Assembly (NCBI GenBank): GCA_021791235.1
Contig: JAJYXA010000002.1
Span: forward strand, 1-7,449
Direction: 5' to 3'
From: Pseudomonadota bacterium
GTDB lineage: Bacteria > Pseudomonadota > Gammaproteobacteria > Burkholderiales > Thiobacillaceae
DNA: 7,449 nucleotides
The translations under genes were made by a program, and so were the position numbers. Under the pieces are notes generated by a model, which was not told the DNA's origin, did no database searches, and saw only the letters and a program-made list of their open reading frames with translations. Of this stretch, positions 1 through 5,866 are shown in pieces. Each line of letters opens with the position of its first letter. The stretch's first letter is position 1.

Positions 1-881
1 AGCCGGGAGGTGGCTTTTTGCAGGCGGCTGTAGGTGGGCCGTGCACATGGGCAGGTGGTATCCGAGAGCGCCAGATCGATTTCGGCCGTCAACACGGCAA
101 GCGGTGTCTTGATCTGATGCGCCGCATCGGCCATGAAGCGGCGTTGTTCTTCCTGTACCGCCTTGAATCTCAATAGCAGGTCATTGAGTGCGGTGATAAG
201 GGGCCGCAACTCTCTTGGGGAATTGTCGATCGGGATCGCATCAAGATCCTGGGCAGACCGGTGGGTAATGCGGCGGCGCAATGCTTCAAGCGGACGCAAC
301 CCCCTGCTGATGCCAAACCAGACCAGGGGAATCGACAGGATGAGAACAAACGCCTGCGGCACGAGCACGCCCCGAAGCAGATGCAAGGTCAGCCGGTCAC
401 GCCTGACTGTGGTTTCCGCCACCTGGATCTCGAAACCCGGCAGATCTTCCGGGCCGCCTTTCAATATGGCCCGCCTCAATTTCCTGCCGTCCAGCGAGAG
501 GTTGTCGAATGCCGCGCGTTTGCCGCCGCCTATGCCGGCCCCCATGCGGGCCAGTCGGCGATCTCCGGCAAGCAGTGTCCCGCTGGCGTTGTAAATGGCG
601 AAATAGCGCTGGTCTCTGGCGTCCCGGATGAGCAGGTTGAAGGTCAGGGAATTCGGATCGATCTTCCCATGACTTTCAAATGTGGCGGAAACCAGTTCTT
701 TCAGGTCGTCCGTGATTTCTTCCAGTACGAGGTCGCGCTCTGTCTGCGCAAGGTGGTAGGCATTGCGGTAGGTGGTGTAGGCACTGACAGCCAGCAGGAA
801 AAAAAGCGGGATCAGCAGCCAGCCCAGGAGGGCGTGGGTCAGGGTGGGTTCTTTGCGGCCCGTTTCAGGCGGATTGGTCAT
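1..881 (-). CDS. sensor histidine kinase, TctE/QseC/PmrB-like (C-terminal part outside window)
   Basis: This is an inner-membrane sensor kinase that should autophosphorylate on a histidine and pass the phosphate to the response regulator encoded just upstream. The reading frame is open from the ATG at 881-879 to the window edge (about 293 residues). It shows an N-terminal membrane segment (about residues 17-35), a periplasmic stretch of about 130 residues, a second membrane segment (about 168-190, ending near VWFGIS), a HAMP-like linker with RPLEALRRRI, and the H box RRFMADAAHQIKTPLAVL with phosphoacceptor His255. The N, G1 and G2 boxes of the ATPase domain lie beyond the edge. The start was chosen because the ATG sits inside the regulator's last codons (17-bp overlap, different frame), which implies translational coupling. 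The periplasmic part resembles the 2CSK_N type of TctE-like kinases, but the ligand cannot be read. The kinase call is firm and the subfamily is less so. Confidence 0.93.
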   Translation of the reverse strand, partial: MTNPPETGRKEPTLTHALLGWLLIPLFFLLAVSAYTTYRNAYHLAQTERDLVLEEITDDLKELVSATFESHGKIDPNSLTFNLLIRDARDQRYFAIYNASGTLLAGDRRLARMGAGIGGGKRAAFDNLSLDGRKLRRAILKGGPEDLPGFEIQVAETTVRRDRLTLHLLRGVLVPQAFVLILSIPLVWFGISRGLRPLEALRRRITHRSAQDLDAIPIDNSPRELRPLITALNDLLLRFKAVQEEQRRFMADAAHQIKTPLAVLTAEIDLALSDTTCPCARPTYSRLQKATSR

Positions 882-1548
882 CGGACGGCTCGATCAGGTA
901 GCCCAGTCCGCGCACGGTGCGGATGGAAATGCCAGCCGGTTCCAGCTTCTTGCGCAGACGATGGATGTAGACTTCGACTGCGTTTGACCCGACGGTCGCA
1001 TCCCAGCTGGAAATGGCGGAGGTCAGCGCCTGTTTGGAAATGACCTTCCCCGCCTTGTGCAACAGGCTGGACAGGACTTCCCGCTCGCGGCTGGAAAGCT
1101 CGACTTCCCGGCCATCCAGAAAAACCTGTCGGGTCACGGTGTCGTAGCGCAGCCTGCCCAGGTCCAGGCAGGCCGAGGCTGCCCCGCCATGATGGCGCCG
1201 GACGAGGGCGCGCAGGCGGGCCTGCAATTCCACGAGGGCGAACGGCTTGGACAGGTAGTCGTCCGCGCCGCTGTCCAGCCCCGCCACCCTGTCCGCAATG
1301 GCCTCGCGCGCAGTCAGGATCATCACGGGCAGGTGGCTCCCGCGTTTGCGCAGGCGCTTGAGCACGTCCAGCCCATCCATGCGCGGGAGGCCGAGGTCCA
1401 GTACCAGGGCGTCGTAGGTTTCGCTGGTGAGGGCGAGATCGGCCGCCACCCCGTCGCTGACCCAGTCGACGCTGTAGCCTTCCTGTCTGCATGCACGCAG
1501 GAGCAGATCCGCCAGCGCAGGATCATCTTCGGTCAACAGGATGCGCAT
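865..1548 (-). CDS. OmpR/PhoB-family response regulator (TctD/QseB/PmrA-like)
   Basis: This is a two-domain DNA-binding regulator of 227 residues, the usual length for the family. The receiver domain (about 1-115) has the acidic pocket E7-D8-D9, phosphoacceptor D51 in LVLDLGLPRMDG, T79 in MILTAR and the invariant K101 in YLSKPF. The C-terminal winged-helix domain (about 125-222) ends in the typical VEVYIHRLRKKL recognition-helix region and RTVRGLGYLI wing. It is the first gene of a minus-strand operon with the sensor kinase. The MRILLTEDD start is canonical for the family, but no clear Shine-Dalgarno sequence precedes it. Its 5' side faces the glycosyltransferase pair on the opposite strand, with 72 bp between the two starts, so it may control that pair as well as itself. 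Target identity is inference; QseB, TctD and PmrA regulators look alike at this level. Confidence 0.96.
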   Translation of the reverse strand: MRILLTEDDPALADLLLRACRQEGYSVDWVSDGVAADLALTSETYDALVLDLGLPRMDGLDVLKRLRKRGSHLPVMILTAREAIADRVAGLDSGADDYLSKPFALVELQARLRALVRRHHGGAASACLDLGRLRYDTVTRQVFLDGREVELSSREREVLSSLLHKAGKVISKQALTSAISSWDATVGSNAVEVYIHRLRKKLEPAGISIRTVRGLGYLIEPSDDQSA

Positions 1549-1553
1549 CGATG

Positions 1554-1574
1554 CGTGTCAGGAATCGTGTAAGG
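1554..1574. promoter_or_regulatory. candidate response-regulator site: 9-bp direct repeat with 12-bp period
   Basis: CGTGTCAGG (1554-1562) and CGTGTAAGG (1566-1574) are identical at 8 of 9 bases and lie 12 bp apart, in the short region between the divergent regulator and glycosyltransferase starts. Tandem half-sites about one helical turn apart are typical for OmpR/PhoB-family regulators. PmrA-type boxes repeat at 11 bp, so this is one base off that pattern. A TTGAAA hexamer (1578-1583) that could be a -35 element for the plus-strand operon begins three bases after the repeat, but no good -10 follows it. Binding is inference. Confidence 0.35.
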
Positions 1575-1620
1575 AGATTGAAAGGCAGTCAGGCGCATTC
1601 TGCAACAACCCCTCCTGGAT

Positions 1621-2709
1621 ATGAAACCTGATTCGATGCGTCAGAACAAGCTTCACCCCCGTGAATTCTCCGTAATACCTGCAGTGGAATGGACGGCTTC
1701 CCCGTCAAGGCTCGAAACGAACATCACTGATCGCAAGGACTTTGCCGTCAAGCCACGTGACTGGCTTCCCAGTCTGTCAATCGTTATCCCGTGCTTCAAT
1801 GAGGCAGAGAATCTGAATCGCTTGCTGCCCCGTTTGCAAAGCGTGCTGCAAGCGCTGGTGGCAGACTGGGAAGTCATCCTGGTGGATGACGGCAGCCGGG
1901 ACAACACGCAGGACGTGTTCGCCTTCTGGTCGGCGCAGCCCGGGTTCCAGGCCATCCAGCTGTCGCGAAATTTCGGCAAGGAAGCGGCGCTCACGGCAGG
2001 CCTGGAGGCGGCGCGTTGCGAAACCTGCCTGATGATGGACGCTGACCTGCAGCATTCGCCTGAGCTGATCCCCGCCCTGCTGGCGCAATGGCAGCAGGGC
2101 TACGATGTGGTCTATGCGGTGCGTGAGCACCGCCGCGACGAAGGTCCGTTCAAGCGTCTGGGCGCCCGCTGGTTTTACCGGCTGGTGAATGCCGGCGCGC
2201 GTTTCCAGGTTCCCCCGGATGCCGGTGACTTTCGCCTCATGGACCGGGCGGTGGTCGACGCCCTGCTCGCCCTGCCGGAACGCAACCGCTTCATGAAGGG
2301 CCTGTACGCGTGGGTGGGATTCCGGACCGCGGAAATTTCCTACGTGCCGGATGCGCGCGGCAGCGGACGCAGCGCGTTCAACCCGTTTCATTTGTTGCGG
2401 CTGTCCTTCGACGGCCTGACGGCGTTCACCACCTGGCCGCTGCGCATTGCCAGCCTGGTGGGTTTCATGCTGGCGCTGCTGGCGTTCACGTATGGCGGCT
2501 ACCTGGTCGTTGACTACTTCCTGCGGGGCATCGTCGTGCCGGGGTGGACAACGATCGTGGTGGGCCTGATGTTCTTTTCCGGGATACAGCTCATCGGGCT
2601 GGGCGTGCTGGGCGAGTATGTCAGCCGCATCTTCGAGGAGGTCAAGGGACGCCCCTTGTACGTGGTCCGGCACCGCGCTGGACGCGGCTTGCGGGATGCT
2701 CAGCCATGA
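1621..2709 (+). CDS. GT2 polyprenyl-phosphate glycosyltransferase (GtrB/ArnC/DPM1-like)
   Basis: This enzyme should transfer a sugar from a nucleotide sugar to undecaprenyl phosphate on the cytoplasmic face of the inner membrane. The GT-A fold runs from about residue 52: SIVIPCFNEAENL, then EVILVDDGSRDNT with the DD at 89-90, LSRNFGKEAAL, and the metal-binding D140-A-D142 in MMDADLQHSP. Residues 201-226 carry the family signature AGDFRLMDR followed by ERNRFMKG. Two C-terminal membrane helices (about 272-300 and 308-334) and the end GEYVSRIFEEVKGRPLY are typical of GtrB/YfdH/CsbB proteins. At 362 residues it is longer than most relatives because about 50 residues precede the catalytic core. 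ATG 1621 is the first in-frame start and ATG 1636 is equally possible; neither has a clear ribosome-binding site. The stop overlaps the next gene as ATGA. The donor sugar is unknown; UDP-GlcNAc or UDP-GalNAc is suggested by the neighbouring deacetylase. Confidence 0.93.
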   Translation: MKPDSMRQNKLHPREFSVIPAVEWTASPSRLETNITDRKDFAVKPRDWLPSLSIVIPCFNEAENLNRLLPRLQSVLQALVADWEVILVDDGSRDNTQDVFAFWSAQPGFQAIQLSRNFGKEAALTAGLEAARCETCLMMDADLQHSPELIPALLAQWQQGYDVVYAVREHRRDEGPFKRLGARWFYRLVNAGARFQVPPDAGDFRLMDRAVVDALLALPERNRFMKGLYAWVGFRTAEISYVPDARGSGRSAFNPFHLLRLSFDGLTAFTTWPLRIASLVGFMLALLAFTYGGYLVVDYFLRGIVVPGWTTIVVGLMFFSGIQLIGLGVLGEYVSRIFEEVKGRPLYVVRHRAGRGLRDAQP

Positions 2710-4286
2710 GCGCGGACTGGAACAGAAAGGACGCGGGACTCTTCCTGCTCGCGCTGGCCTGGCTTGCGCTGACGCTGGGCATCAGGCCGCTGGCATTGCC
2801 CGATGAGGGGCGCTATGTAAGCGTGGCCTGGGAAATGCTGACCTCGGGCAACTGGCTCTATCCCACCCTGGACGGCCTGCCCTTTTTCCACAAGCCGCCC
2901 CTGTTCTACTGGATCACCGCTGCCAGCCTGGGCGTATTCGGCACGCACGAATGGGCGGGCCGGCTTGCACCGCTGTTTGGGGCCGGGGTCGCGGCGTTCA
3001 CCCTGTACGGTTTCGCGCTGCGGCAAAAGGGCACGACCGTCGCACGCTGGTCGTTGCTGATCCTGGTGACCCAGCCTTTCTTCTTTGGGGGCGCCCAGTT
3101 CGCCAACCTCGACATGCTGGTTGCAGGGCTGATCAGCGCCACCATCGTGCTGGCGGCCGAAGCGGGGCTGAATGCTGAAAGGAAGAAGCCCTACAAGGGA
3201 CTCCTTGCGGGCGCGTATCTGGGCGCGGCGCTCGGGTTTTTGGCAAAAGGCCTGATTGGCCCGGTGCTGCCGGGACTGGTGCTGCTCGCCTGGCTTGCCT
3301 GGAATCGGCGGCTGGCCCTGCTGCGTCAACTGGTCTGGGTGCCCGGCCTGATCGTCTTCCTGGTGGTCGCTGCACCCTGGATTGTCGCCATGCAGGCGCG
3401 TTTTCCCGAGTTCCTGAATTATTTCTTCGTCTACAACCAGTTCCAGCGGTTCGCCGAGAGCGGGTTCAACAATCCCATGCCGTTCTGGTTCTACCCACCG
3501 GTCATTCTGCTCCTGATCCTGCCCTGGTCCTGGTGGCTGCCGGCTGCCTGGAAGCGGACCGAACGGGATGCCGAAACGACACCGACGATCCGCTCCCTGA
3601 TGTGGATCTGGTCGGCCGTGATCGTGGGATTTTTCTCAATCCCGTCCTCCAAGCTGGTGGGCTACGTGCTGCCTGTGCTGCCTCCGCTGGCCTATCTGAT
3701 TGCCGATGGACTGGTGCGCAAATGGGGCGGCGCATCGAGCCCTCGTCTCCTCAAGGGATTCGCGATTATTGCCGGCGTGGCCTGCCTGTCGGCGATCGCC
3801 GCCAACAATGTCTTCAATCACAAGACGAACAAGGGCGTGAGCCGCCTGATTGCCGCGCAACGCCAGGGCAACGAGCCGGTCGTGTTCATGTGGGACCAGT
3901 TCTTCGATGTGCCGTTCTATCTGGGGCTGCAACAGCCGGTCCAAATCTTCGATGACTGGAGTCCAGCCAACACCTCGAAGGCGGACAACTGGCGCAAGGC
4001 GATGGCCGATGCGGGAAAATTCGACCCGGCAAGGGCCGGGCAGTTGCTGATCGACCATACCCGGCTCGAGCGTGTCCTGTGCGCTTCTCCGGTGACATGG
4101 GTGATCGCGCCGAAGGGGACGGAGGGCACCGACGTCTTCCTGAAGCAGATTCCGCCGTTTGCGACCCATGCAGCGACAGCGGTCTGGCGGATTACGCGCA
4201 GCGAGATGACGTCTAGGGGCGGATGCCGGCAAATGCCCAGCGGCGACTCAACAGGTAAGTCAGCGCCGCCACGCACAGCAGGATGA
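2706..4286 (+). CDS. ArnT-like membrane glycosyltransferase (PMT / GT83 family)
   Basis: This is a polytopic inner-membrane enzyme that should move a sugar from undecaprenyl phosphate to an acceptor, probably lipid A, on the periplasmic face. Visible family marks are the first-loop acidic pair D33-E34 in ALPDEGRY, FFHKPPLFYW with K63-P-P, NLDMLV (D136), FLAKG (K181) and FFVYNQFQRF (240-249), which corresponds to the E-x-x-QRF region of ArnT. About ten hydrophobic helices span residues 10-430, followed by a periplasmic C-terminal part. The ATG at 2706 overlaps the upstream TGA (ATGA), indicating tight coupling with the GT2 enzyme. The frame stays open upstream to 2544, but that stretch is antigenic noise from the GT2 gene and carries no family motif. 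The end is odd: after WRITR the last roughly 25 residues are low-complexity and lie antisense to gtrA. Length (526 residues) is close to ArnT. The acceptor is inference. Confidence 0.92.
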   Translation: MSADWNRKDAGLFLLALAWLALTLGIRPLALPDEGRYVSVAWEMLTSGNWLYPTLDGLPFFHKPPLFYWITAASLGVFGTHEWAGRLAPLFGAGVAAFTLYGFALRQKGTTVARWSLLILVTQPFFFGGAQFANLDMLVAGLISATIVLAAEAGLNAERKKPYKGLLAGAYLGAALGFLAKGLIGPVLPGLVLLAWLAWNRRLALLRQLVWVPGLIVFLVVAAPWIVAMQARFPEFLNYFFVYNQFQRFAESGFNNPMPFWFYPPVILLLILPWSWWLPAAWKRTERDAETTPTIRSLMWIWSAVIVGFFSIPSSKLVGYVLPVLPPLAYLIADGLVRKWGGASSPRLLKGFAIIAGVACLSAIAANNVFNHKTNKGVSRLIAAQRQGNEPVVFMWDQFFDVPFYLGLQQPVQIFDDWSPANTSKADNWRKAMADAGKFDPARAGQLLIDHTRLERVLCASPVTWVIAPKGTEGTDVFLKQIPPFATHAATAVWRITRSEMTSRGGCRQMPSGDSTGKSAPPRTAG

Positions 4287-4605
4287 TCGCCAACAGGAAA
4301 TAATAGGGGAGCTGGCTGGCGTGCAGCAGAATGGCATAGGCCGATTCATTGATGGCGAATCCCGCGGCAGAGAGCAGGAAAAACCGGCTGGCCGACTGCA
4401 GCATGGGTGCGTCGTGATCGGCGAAGGTCAACAGGAAGTGCCCGCCATACGAAACCGTAAACGCGCACAGCCAGCCACCGACGTTGGCGACGAGGGGCAC
4501 GAAATGCATCTTTTCCACCAGCAGGATGACGGTGAGGAAATGGACGAGCGCGGCGGTGCTGCCGACCAGGATGAAGACAACCGGACGGTGACGAAGCGAA
4601 AACAT
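4213..4605 (-). CDS. GtrA-family small membrane protein
   Basis: This is a 130-residue four-helix membrane protein of the GtrA type, thought to help flip polyprenyl-phosphate-linked sugars made by GtrB-like enzymes. Helices are predicted at about 9-29, 36-60, 72-94 and 101-119. The family look is clear: FILVGSTAALVHF at the first helix, ANVGGWLCAFTVSY-GGHFLLTF in the second region, SRFFLLSAAGFAINESAYAILL in the third, and the closing SRRWAF. ATG 4605-4603 (MFSLRHRP) was chosen; an earlier in-frame ATG at 4680 adds 25 basic residues and would overlap the divergent deacetylase. A weak GGCGAG lies before the chosen start. The stop TAG (4215-4213) lies inside the ArnT-like gene, a 74-bp convergent overlap. 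Its orientation against the other sugar-transfer genes is unusual. The family is well supported; the flippase role is known only for relatives. Confidence 0.88.
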   Translation of the reverse strand: MFSLRHRPVVFILVGSTAALVHFLTVILLVEKMHFVPLVANVGGWLCAFTVSYGGHFLLTFADHDAPMLQSASRFFLLSAAGFAINESAYAILLHASQLPYYFLLAIILLCVAALTYLLSRRWAFAGIRP

Positions 4606-4614
4606 GGGGGACTC

Positions 4615-4633
4615 GCCAGGGAAGATGCCTGGC
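4615..4633. promoter_or_regulatory. inverted repeat between divergent gtrA-like and deacetylase genes
   Basis: GCCAGG (4615-4620) and CCTGGC (4628-4633) form a perfect 6-bp inverted repeat with a 7-bp spacer. It fills the middle of the 38-bp gap between the two divergent starts. Such a site could be an operator acting on both genes or a small hairpin in either leader. No convincing -10/-35 pair is visible on either strand, so the function is open. Confidence 0.3.
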
Positions 4634-4643
4634 ATTCTACGGT

Positions 4644-5558
4644 ATGACTGCATTGCCGCAAGCCGCGCCGACCTCCGCACGGCGCGCCATCAGCGTGTGT
4701 GTGGACGACTTCGGCCAGCACGAAGGCATCAACCGGGCAGCGCTGGATCTGGCGGGCAGGCAGCGCGTCAGCGCGATCAGTTGTCTTGTCGATGGACCGG
4801 CCTGGCACTCGGGTGCACGCGCGCTGCAGGCACAGGCGACCCAGGCGGAAGTGGGCCTGCATCTCAATTTCACCGAGGATTTCGGCCAGGGCGCGTGCCA
4901 CGCGCTGCCCGCGCTGATCAGGCGTTCCTATGGCCGCCTGCTCGATCGCGCCCAAATCCGGACGGCGATCCGGCGGCAGTTCGACCGTTTCGAGCAGGCC
5001 ATGGACCGCTTGCCGGATTTCGTCGACGGCCACCAGCATGTGCATCAATTGCCCGTGATACGGGATCAGCTCATTGCGGTCATGAATGAACGCAATGGTT
5101 CAGCCAGACCCTGGTTGCGCTCGACGCTTCCCCCTGCCGCCTGCTGGAAATCCGGACTGCCCCGCTCCGCAGTGGCCAAATCGTGGCTGATCGGCCGGCT
5201 GGGTGCGAAGGCGTTGCGCGCGCTGGCCAGCCGGCATGGCTATCCACAAAACAACCGCCTCGTCGGCGTCTACGGATTCGAGCTTTCCGAAGCGGACTAC
5301 CTGCGGAAAATGAAGCTATGGCTCGATTGCGCGCGTGACGGGGACGTACTGATGTGCCATCCGTCCCTGCCGTGGAAAGGCGGGGATTTGCTGCAGGATG
5401 CCCGGAATCAGGAATACCGGGTGTTGTCGAGCGCGGCATTTTCCGCGTTGCTGGAACCCGCCCGACTTGAAATCGGGCCGTTGCGGGGACGTCAGAGCGT
5501 GTCCGTGGACGAGGGCGCAGGTGTCGGACGTGAATCCGGAATCTGGCGGAAGCGGTGA
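4644..5558 (+). CDS. ChbG/HpnK-family (YdjC-like) carbohydrate deacetylase
   Basis: This is a predicted cytoplasmic metal-dependent enzyme that removes an N-acetyl group from a sugar. It carries the family's metal-site motifs: VDDFG (D21-D22), GLHLNFT (H73) and DGHQHVHQLP (D128, H130, H132, H134), followed by the late motif DVLMCHPS (H239). Length (304 residues) fits the family. Known members act on chitooligosaccharides (ChbG), on hopanoid side-chain glucosamine (HpnK) and on undecaprenyl-phosphate-linked GalNAc (NaxD of Francisella). The neighbouring GT2, GtrA and ArnT-like genes favour a NaxD-like role on a lipid-linked sugar, which is inference. ATG 4644 is the only usable start because no in-frame alternative lies upstream, though no clear ribosome-binding site is seen. 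The last 25 or so residues look unconserved and the final 15 bp overlap the 3' end of the convergent tRNA-Ser gene. Confidence 0.9.
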   Translation: MTALPQAAPTSARRAISVCVDDFGQHEGINRAALDLAGRQRVSAISCLVDGPAWHSGARALQAQATQAEVGLHLNFTEDFGQGACHALPALIRRSYGRLLDRAQIRTAIRRQFDRFEQAMDRLPDFVDGHQHVHQLPVIRDQLIAVMNERNGSARPWLRSTLPPAACWKSGLPRSAVAKSWLIGRLGAKALRALASRHGYPQNNRLVGVYGFELSEADYLRKMKLWLDCARDGDVLMCHPSLPWKGGDLLQDARNQEYRVLSSAAFSALLEPARLEIGPLRGRQSVSVDEGAGVGRESGIWRKR

Positions 5559-5633
5559 GATTCGAACTCACGGATGGCTTGCACCATCGCCGGTTTTCAA
5601 GACCGGTGCCTTAAACCGCTCGGCCACGCTTCC
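5544..5633 (-). tRNA. tRNA-Ser, anticodon UGA, with encoded CCA
   Basis: This is a complete class II tRNA of 90 nt. On the minus strand the acceptor arm GGAAGCG (5633-5627) pairs with CGCTTCC (5554-5548), followed by discriminator G (5547) and CCA (5546-5544). The D arm contains GCCGAGCGGTTTAAGGC. The anticodon stem CCGGT/ACCGG holds the loop CTTGAAA, with anticodon TGA at plus positions 5597-5599, which decodes UCA. A long variable arm and a T arm with GTTCGAATC complete it. The 3' end overlaps the end of the convergent deacetylase gene by 15 bp. Confidence 0.98.
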
Positions 5634-5635
5634 CC

Positions 5636-5671
5636 GGCGCGCATTGTAGCGGGTTCGCACCGCCTTGTGCG
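5636..5671 (-). promoter_or_regulatory. sigma-70 promoter of tRNA-Ser with GC-rich discriminator
   Basis: On the minus strand a TACAAT -10 (5648-5643) matches consensus at five of six bases. It is followed by the GC-only run GCGCGCC up to the predicted start near 5636, about three bases before the mature tRNA 5' end. A weak -35 (CGCACA, 5671-5666) sits at 17-bp spacing. A GC-rich discriminator is typical of stable-RNA promoters under stringent control, so growth-rate control is a reasonable inference. Confidence 0.6.
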
Positions 5672-5789
5672 TGAGCGGGCAGGCGGGAATGGGCTGACGT
5701 GGCTTCAACACGAGATGTCGGATTTTCGTTAGCGCGGCCCGGGCGGGAGCAGGGTGGGCCCTTCAAATCTGAACAAAAGCAAGGCGTTG

Positions 5790-5804
5790 GTCCGGGGGCC
5801 GGAC
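5790..5804. repeat. small perfect inverted repeat upstream of the sigma-54-like promoter
   Basis: GTCCGG (5790-5795) and CCGGAC (5799-5804) form a 6-bp stem with a GGG loop. It ends 11 bases before the -24 element. No T-run follows, so it is not an intrinsic terminator. It could be a protein site or chance in GC-rich DNA. Confidence 0.35.
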
Positions 5805-5815
5805 AATCCGTGGTT

Positions 5816-5831
5816 TGGCATAAATGGTGCT
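5816..5831 (+). promoter_or_regulatory. sigma-54 (RpoN) -24/-12 promoter candidate
   Basis: The sequence TGGCATAAATGGTGCT carries the -24 element TGGCA, preceded by TT, and the -12 element TGCT. The key GG (5817-5818) and GC (5829-5830) dinucleotides lie exactly 12 bp apart, as the family requires. The predicted start near 5842 leaves a leader of about 25 nt before ATG 5867. This placement directly upstream of a gene start supports it. The sigma-54 activator and its enhancer site are not identified. Confidence 0.55.
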
Positions 5832-5866
5832 GGTCAGCAGGTGTCCGAAACAAGTTGACGCCTGAC

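Larger units (their letters stand above)
5634..5866. other. intergenic region between tRNA-Ser and the PilZ-like gene
   Basis: This 233-bp stretch holds the tRNA promoter at its left end and a hairpin plus a sigma-54-like promoter at its right end. One plus-strand frame is open from an ATG at 5699 into the downstream gene, but the encoded stretch looks random and the promoter lies inside it. The middle part (about 5672-5785) shows no RNA gene, terminator or repeat that I can recognise. Confidence 0.6.

Noticed and set aside
261..1043. Plus-strand ORF of 260 codons.
   Set aside because: It lies antisense to the kinase and regulator, whose catalytic motifs are clear; its own sequence has no family features.
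1777..2673. Minus-strand ORF of 298 codons opposite the GT2 gene.
   Set aside because: It is the complement of a gene with complete GT2 motifs; composition is shadow-like.
2544..2705. Upstream extension of the ArnT-like gene (54 codons).
   Set aside because: It lies wholly within the GT2 membrane-helix coding region in another frame; the ATGA start at 2706 gives the normal family N-terminus.
4606..4680. Upstream extension of the gtrA-like gene.
   Set aside because: It would overlap the divergent deacetylase start and adds a basic, unconserved-looking leader; ATG at 4605 gives the usual GtrA N-terminus.
5398..5649. Plus-strand ORF containing GSGEIRTHGWLAPSPVFKTGALNRSATLP-like sequence.
   Set aside because: It is the antisense translation of tRNA-Ser, a well-known spurious protein; the tRNA fold on the minus strand explains it fully.
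5699..5866. Upstream extension of the PilZ-like gene (56 codons).
   Set aside because: The residues look random and the sigma-54-like promoter would lie inside the coding region.
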